Below, one piece after another: positions 59,893 to 64,000 of a stretch of DNA of 64,000 nt. The notes under the pieces are model-generated. The model made no database searches. It saw only the letters and a list, made by a program, of their open reading frames with translations, and was not told the origin of the DNA. The position numbers were made by a program, and so were the translations under genes. Position 1 is the first letter of the stretch, and each line of letters starts with the position of its first letter. This DNA is from CAIUVD01 sp044338255 (GTDB lineage: Bacteria > Planctomycetota > UBA11346): contig JBIILZ010000003.1 in NCBI GenBank assembly GCA_044338255.1, forward strand, positions 8,679-72,678. The letters are read 5' to 3'.

Positions 59893-61371
59893 ATGACCGC
59901 CTACATCATCCGGCGTTTGCTGCTGATGATCCCGACTTTCTTCGGGATCCTCTGCGTCAATTTCGTAGTCTTGCGCATGCAGGCGTTTTCGCTCACCGAC
60001 GAGCTGAGCGCCACCGCCGGCGAAACGGTCGGCGAGCGCAAGGTGGGGGCCGGCAACTGGAACCTTGAGGCCAAGATCGATCGCTTCCGCCGCACCGGCA
60101 ATGACCTGCCGGCGCTGCTCAACACCCACGGCTTCCTGACCAAGGGCCGCGTCACCGCCTGGCTGCGGGCGACGGCGCCGGATTACCCCAGCCCTGACAG
60201 CACCCGCAACCGCCAGGAAAAAGAACTCTGGCTGGTCGGGGCCCTGGCGGTGCGGCCGCTGGCCGAGATTCTCCGCGATGAGTCGCTCGTCGACCTCCAC
60301 GGCCCGGCAAGCCAGGCCCTGGCACTGTGCGCGTATACCTCGATCGAGGTCTGGGATCTCGACCGTCTGCCGCCCGAGCGCCTGCGCCAGCTGCAGAACC
60401 GCAACCGCCTGCTGCGGACCCTGGTCATCAGTTACCGCCAGACTCCGGGCAAGCCGTTTGTCAGCGACGATCCACAGGCGGCAGGCAAGCGCACGGCTTT
60501 GCTGGCCCTGGTCGATGACCCGGCGAATGCCGTCGATTTCAGCCAGGAGCGCAGGTGGTCGGCGCTGGTGCTGCGTACCGGCTTCGTCGATTTCCTGACC
60601 CGCCTGGCGACCGCTGATCTGTGGTCGGAAACCAAGAAGGAGGGGGCCTTCGCGGTCATCGGGCGCTATTGGCGGACCACCCTCGGCCTGAATGTGCTGT
60701 CGATCCTCATTGCCTGGGCGGTGGCGGTGCCCTTGGGCATCCGCTCGGCGCGCAAGGCCGGAACGCTAGAAGATACAGTCACTACCAATACGCTCTTCCT
60801 GCTGTGGTCCTTGCCGTCGTTCTTCGTCGGCACCTTGTTGCTGCACCACCTGTGTACCTCTTCCGCGGGCAGTCCGGCGCTCTTCCCCAACAAGGGCCTG
60901 GCCGATTCGGACAACCTGTGGTTTTCGACGCCACTTTTTTTGCTCGATTACCTGTGGCACGGTTTCCTGCCCTTGCTGACGCTCAGCTATGCCAGCTTCG
61001 TCAGCCTCTCGCGTTACCTGCGCGGCAACCTGCTTGAGCAGATGGGCGCCGATTACGTGCGTACCGCCCGCGCCAAGGGCGTCAGCGAAGACGCCATCGT
61101 CTATCGCCATGCCTTCCGTAATTCCAGCCTGACCCTCATCACGCTCAGCTCGGGGCTGCTGGCCGAACTCTTCGGCGGGGTGCTGATCGTGGAGATGATC
61201 TTCTCGATCAACGGCCTCGGCATGCTCCTGCTCGATGCCGCCCGCCAGCAGGATGCGCCGCTGATCCTGGCTTCGACGGTGGTCTCCGTCGGCCTGCTGC
61301 TGATCGGCATCCTGATCGCCGACATCCTCTATGCGGTGGTCGATCCGCGCATCCGGAGCCGCTATGTCTGA
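59893..61371 (+). CDS. ABC transporter permease (OppB/DppB-type) with about 200-residue periplasmic insertion
   Basis: Helix 1 is typical (MTAYIIRRLLLMIPTFFGILCVNFVVLRM). Instead of the usual short loop, residues about 35-255 form a charged helical domain outside the membrane fold. The conserved BPD core then resumes: LGLNVLSILIAWAVAVPLGI, LPSFFVGTLLLHHL, SRYLRGNLLEQMGADYVRTARAKGVSEDAIVYRHAFRN (the EAA-type loop) and ILIADILYAVVDPRI. It is larger than ordinary OppB (about 310-360 aa). Stop overlaps the next permease start. Confidence 0.9.
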   Translation: MTAYIIRRLLLMIPTFFGILCVNFVVLRMQAFSLTDELSATAGETVGERKVGAGNWNLEAKIDRFRRTGNDLPALLNTHGFLTKGRVTAWLRATAPDYPSPDSTRNRQEKELWLVGALAVRPLAEILRDESLVDLHGPASQALALCAYTSIEVWDLDRLPPERLRQLQNRNRLLRTLVISYRQTPGKPFVSDDPQAAGKRTALLALVDDPANAVDFSQERRWSALVLRTGFVDFLTRLATADLWSETKKEGAFAVIGRYWRTTLGLNVLSILIAWAVAVPLGIRSARKAGTLEDTVTTNTLFLLWSLPSFFVGTLLLHHLCTSSAGSPALFPNKGLADSDNLWFSTPLFLLDYLWHGFLPLLTLSYASFVSLSRYLRGNLLEQMGADYVRTARAKGVSEDAIVYRHAFRNSSLTLITLSSGLLAELFGGVLIVEMIFSINGLGMLLLDAARQQDAPLILASTVVSVGLLLIGILIADILYAVVDPRIRSRYV

Positions 61372-62560
61372 GCATCTTGGGATGTGGGCCAAGGCCTGGC
61401 GCAAAGCCAGTGTGCGCTGGGGTGCATGGATGGTGGCGGTGATCGTCCTCGCCGGCATCTACGCGCCGTTTTTCGCCAACGATGTCGCCCTGGTGTGGTG
61501 GGACGAACACGGACTGTCGTTGCCGGTGATCGGCGATCTCTTCAACAAGTGGAGCTATGGCAAATATTACGACGTGTACTTCAACGTCACGGCTCTGCTC
61601 TTGCCGCTGCTGGTGGCGGGCGGTTGGTGGTTGCGGCGACGGATCAGCCTTACACGTCGCTGCCTGCTCGGTGCCCTGCTGGTGGTCGTCGCCGGCACCG
61701 GCTGCCTGCTGCCGGTAATCCCCGGCAGCAATGGCTGGCAGGCCTTGTGGCGCCATCGCCCGCCGAGCCAGAAGCTCATCACCGAGAACCATGTCGGGGT
61801 CTTCACGCTGTTCGCGCCGGTACCCTTTCGTGCGACCACGCCGGTGGCCAATCAGATCCTCAAGGGCCCCTTGAGTCGCGATGACTCCAGCGGCCGGCGT
61901 TTTTGGGCGGGCAGTGATTCGGCCGGCAAGGATGTCGCCGCACAGATGTTCGCTGGCGCACGCATCAGTTTGACCGTCGGCTTGGTTGCTACCGGCCTGT
62001 CGCTGCTGATCGGCACCTTCATCGGAGCCTTCAGCGGCTATGTCGGCGGCTGGATCGACCTGCTGCTGCAGCGCGTGGTCGAGATCATGATGTGCTTCCC
62101 GACCTTCATCCTCATCCTCGTGGTGGTGGCGATGACCGGGCGCGACATCTTCGTGATCATGATGGTCATCGGCGTCACCGGCTGGGCGGGCACTGCCCGC
62201 CTGGTGCGCGGTGAATTCCTGGCGCAATCGGTGCGCGACTATGTCGCCGCCGGGCAGGCCCTGGGACTCAGCCCGCTGCGCATCATGTTCCGTCATATCC
62301 TGCCCAATGCGTTGACGCCGTTGCTGATCACGGCGACGTTCGGTATCGCCGGGGCCGTTGGCAGCGAGAGCGCGCTGTCGTTTGTCGGCCTGGGCGATCC
62401 GACGGTGGCGAGTTGGGGCATGCTCCTCGAACAGGGCCGGCAGAACATCCACTACGCGCATCTCATCTGGCTGCCGGGCATGGCGGTATTTATCCTCGTG
62501 TCGGCCCTCAATCTGATCGGTAACGGCCTGCGTGAGGCCGCCGACACCACTACCGAGTAA
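61364..62560 (+). CDS. ABC transporter permease (OppC/DppC-type) with extended N-terminus
   Basis: Residues 1-150 contain an N-terminal anchor helix and two additional hydrophobic segments around a periplasmic stretch; residues 180-395 are the BPD permease: FWAGSDSAGKDVAAQMFAGARISLTVGLVATGLSLLIGTFIGAFSGYVGGWID, ARLVRGEFLAQSVRDYVAAGQALGLSPLRIMFRHILPNALTPLLI and GDPTVASWGMLLEQGRQNI. ATG at 61364 is chosen over 61331 because it overlaps the preceding stop in the usual manner. Confidence 0.92.
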   Translation: MSEHLGMWAKAWRKASVRWGAWMVAVIVLAGIYAPFFANDVALVWWDEHGLSLPVIGDLFNKWSYGKYYDVYFNVTALLLPLLVAGGWWLRRRISLTRRCLLGALLVVVAGTGCLLPVIPGSNGWQALWRHRPPSQKLITENHVGVFTLFAPVPFRATTPVANQILKGPLSRDDSSGRRFWAGSDSAGKDVAAQMFAGARISLTVGLVATGLSLLIGTFIGAFSGYVGGWIDLLLQRVVEIMMCFPTFILILVVVAMTGRDIFVIMMVIGVTGWAGTARLVRGEFLAQSVRDYVAAGQALGLSPLRIMFRHILPNALTPLLITATFGIAGAVGSESALSFVGLGDPTVASWGMLLEQGRQNIHYAHLIWLPGMAVFILVSALNLIGNGLREAADTTTE

Positions 62561-62569
62561 GAGAAGCGT

Positions 62570-63406
62570 ATGGCATTGCTCGCATTCAACGACCTGCATG
62601 TGACCTTCAAAGGCCGCGAACGCACCGTCGAGGCGGTCAAGGGCCTGACCTTCAGCATCGAGCCCGGACAGGTGGTGGCCCTGGTCGGCGAATCCGGCTC
62701 GGGCAAGAGCGTCTCGTCGATGAGCGTGCTGCGCCTGCTCAAGGAGCCGCCCGCGACCTATCCCCGCGGCAGCATCACCTTCGACGGTGAGAACGTCCTG
62801 ACCATGAACGCCCAACGTCTGCGCCAGCTGCGCGGCGGCGAGGTTGGCATTGTCTTCCAGGAGCCGATGTCGGCACTCAATCCGACCTGGACCGTGGGGG
62901 CGCAGGTCGCCGAATCTCTGGAGTTGCATACGACGATGTCGGCTGCAGAGCGGCGCGCGCGGGTGATCGAGTTGTTTACCCAGGTCGGCATCCCCAATCC
63001 CGCCGCCCGCATCGAGGCCTATCCGCACGAGCTCTCCGGCGGCCTGCGTCAGCGGGTATGCATCGCCATGGCCTTGGCCTGCAAGCCCAAGCTGCTGATC
63101 GCCGATGAGCCGACCACCGCTCTCGACGTCACTATCCAGGCGCAGATTCTCGAACTGCTCAAGCGCCTGCAGCGCGAGCTGGGCATGGCGGTACTGTTCA
63201 TCACCCACGATCTGGGCGTGGTCGCCGAGCTCGCCGATCGCGTGGTGGTCATGCGCCACGGAGTGCAGGTGGAAAGCGGCACGGTGGCCGAGGTCTTTAG
63301 CGCCCCGCAGCATCCCTACACCAAGGCGCTGCTCGCTTGCCGCCCGACCCTCGGCCAGCGCCGTGGCCGGCTGCCGACGGTCGACGACCTGATGCAGGCG
63401 GGATAA
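62570..63406 (+). CDS. ABC transporter ATP-binding protein (OppD/DppD-type)
   Basis: Walker A GESGSGKS, Q loop VGIVFQEPMSALNP, signature LSGGLRQRV, Walker B LLIADEPTTALD and H loop FITHDLG are intact. At 278 aa it lacks most of the C-terminal Cys-cluster region of OppD (about 330 aa), ending at TVDDLMQAG. No OppF partner follows; the sequence changes to a surface-protein remnant immediately after the stop, so a second ATPase may be missing or elsewhere. Confidence 0.93.
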   Translation: MALLAFNDLHVTFKGRERTVEAVKGLTFSIEPGQVVALVGESGSGKSVSSMSVLRLLKEPPATYPRGSITFDGENVLTMNAQRLRQLRGGEVGIVFQEPMSALNPTWTVGAQVAESLELHTTMSAAERRARVIELFTQVGIPNPAARIEAYPHELSGGLRQRVCIAMALACKPKLLIADEPTTALDVTIQAQILELLKRLQRELGMAVLFITHDLGVVAELADRVVVMRHGVQVESGTVAEVFSAPQHPYTKALLACRPTLGQRRGRLPTVDDLMQAG

Positions 63407-63799
63407 GCGGGGTGTAAGGAGCGTTCCCGCACACGCGGGCATGCTCAGGAAAATGAGGGGGGAGCAAACGATGCGGCGATCGCAGAACAGATCTCCACCC
63501 CCGGGGCAGCCAGCGGCTCGACCACGCTCACCCTCAACGTGACCGATGCCGATGGGAATACTTCAACCCAGGTCATCGATATCCAGGTCGCAGCGGGGGG
63601 TACGACCACCAGCGGCAGCACCACCAGCGGCACGACGACCAGCAGTAGCACCACGAGCGGTACGACAACGAGTGCGACCACCGCCAGTGCGACAACGGGA
63701 TCCTCGTCCAGCGATGGCGGAGGCGGGGGTGTATGCGGATTTGGTACGGCTCTGGCCGTGCTCGCCAGTGTGTGTGCCTGTGCTTGGCGTCGTCGGTGA
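63407..63799 (+). pseudogene. 5'-truncated surface/secreted protein with Gly-rich C-terminal sorting-type tail
   Basis: The frame is open from the ABC stop with no proper start; the only in-frame candidate is a GTG at 63539. It reads TTLTLNVTDADGNTSTQVIDIQV, the last strands of a PKD/cadherin-like repeat, then a Thr/Ser-rich linker (TTTSGSTTSGTTTSSS), GGGGG, a hydrophobic helix (GTALAVLASVCACAW) and RRR. That tail resembles GlyGly-CTERM or MYXO-CTERM-type anchors. The upstream part of a large exported protein is missing, which marks a recombination junction right behind the transporter. Confidence 0.7.
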
Positions 63800-63831
63800 T
63801 GAGCGCCTGACGACTACGGATCGACTCACGC

Positions 63832-63883
63832 TAGGAGCCTATCTCCGACAGGTTCCTACGAGTCTGTTGGAGATAGACTCCTA
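63832..63883. repeat. 52-bp imperfect palindrome related to the MITE ends
   Basis: Left arm TAGGAGCCTATCTCCGACAG (63832-63851) and right arm CTGTTGGAGATAGACTCCTA (63864-63883) are inverted copies with two mismatches. The core CCTATCTCCGACAGG is identical to the terminal repeats of the 30.3-30.46 kb MITE. Confidence 0.85.
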
Positions 63884-63897
63884 GGGGGCGTTCCTGG

Positions 63898-64000
63898 ATA
63901 GGGGTAGGGACGGCCCTTGCGGGCCGCCCCTCCCTCCGAACCGTACGGGCGGTTTTCCCGCATACGGCTCTCCGGTCATCGGGTTCCCTTATTGGGGTGG
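63898..64000 (-). mobile_element. 3' end of a group II intron (domains V and VI), rest outside window
   Basis: On the minus strand 63970-63938 reads GAGCCGTATGCGG-GAAA-ACCGCCCGTACGGTTC, which has the 33-34-nt hairpin form, AGC triad and GNRA-like loop of group II intron domain V. The next bases form a hairpin (GGGGCGGCCC-gcaa-GGGCCGTCCC) and end CTACCCCTAT, matching domain VI and an AY 3' splice end at about 63898. The intron body and any reverse transcriptase would lie beyond position 64000. Confidence 0.85.

Noticed and set aside
61208..63442. 744-aa minus-strand frame opposite the transporter genes
   Set aside because: His/Arg/Gln-rich shadow across permease and ATPase genes; the plus strand has intact Walker and permease motifs.

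Overview
The window is GC-rich, gene-dense DNA from a Gram-negative, flagellated bacterium. The envelope calls rest on TolC/RND efflux genes, an outer-membrane barrel, Lgt and several lipoproteins. A giant Ser/Thr kinase fused to a formylglycine-generating-enzyme-like domain, a cysteine-containing variant Lgt signature, many orphan envelope proteins and a Gly-rich C-terminal sorting-type tail suggest the Planctomycetota or a neighbouring PVC lineage. That placement is an inference from gene style; no rRNA or phylogenetic marker was compared.

Layout. 1-0.9 kb (minus): start of an ATP synthase operon (AtpZ/AtpI-like, atpB cut by the window edge). 1.2-9.1 kb (plus): Ser/Thr kinase-SUMF1 protein, Pro/Ala-linker outer-membrane barrel, FecR-domain protein, lgt, rplS. 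9.1-18.4 kb: YraN, SSB, a LacI regulator, a DUF3592-like membrane protein, an orphan oligopeptide-type binding protein, then nrdR, an ATP-cone protein, a HAD phosphatase and aat, and a truncated haemoglobin. 18.5-28.7 kb: a fatty-acid degradation operon behind a good sigma70-type promoter: acyl-CoA ligase, thiolase, multifunctional hydratase/dehydrogenase, acyl-CoA dehydrogenase, an acyltransferase/alpha-beta hydrolase fusion and a hotdog thioesterase.

28.9-34.1 kb is the accessory part. It holds tRNA-Pro, then an array of short perfect hairpins with scrambled tRNA-Pro pieces that supplies the last codons of a GNAT gene. Next come a decayed cupin-paiB-GNAT operon in which paiB is split by a 162-bp TA-flanked MITE-like insertion, a Fic protein, tRNA-Ser, and a lipoprotein built almost entirely of about 20 gapless 18-residue repeats. 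34.3-47.2 kb: membrane-anchored methyltransferase, motAB, M16 protease, LTA-synthase-like enzyme, two glycosyltransferases, rlmI, flgBC-fliE. 47.3-53.0 kb: a complete TolC/adaptor/RND efflux operon. 52.9-57.7 kb: a divergent sugar-acid cluster (flavoprotein, SDR and KDPG aldolase on minus; KDG-kinase-like PfkB on plus). 57.8-63.4 kb: peptide-type ABC transporter (binding protein, two permeases, one ATPase). 63.4-64.0 kb: a scar with a 5'-truncated surface protein, a palindrome related to the MITE ends, and the 3' end (domains V and VI) of a minus-strand group II intron that runs off the window.

A recurrent feature is in-frame short tandem DNA repeats (9-21 bp units) in linkers and leader regions of at least five genes, plus several in intergenic DNA. 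The strongest candidate for something undescribed is the 18-residue-repeat lipoprotein at 32.75-34.07 kb; the hairpin/tRNA-fragment array and the MITE with its exactly restorable target gene come next.
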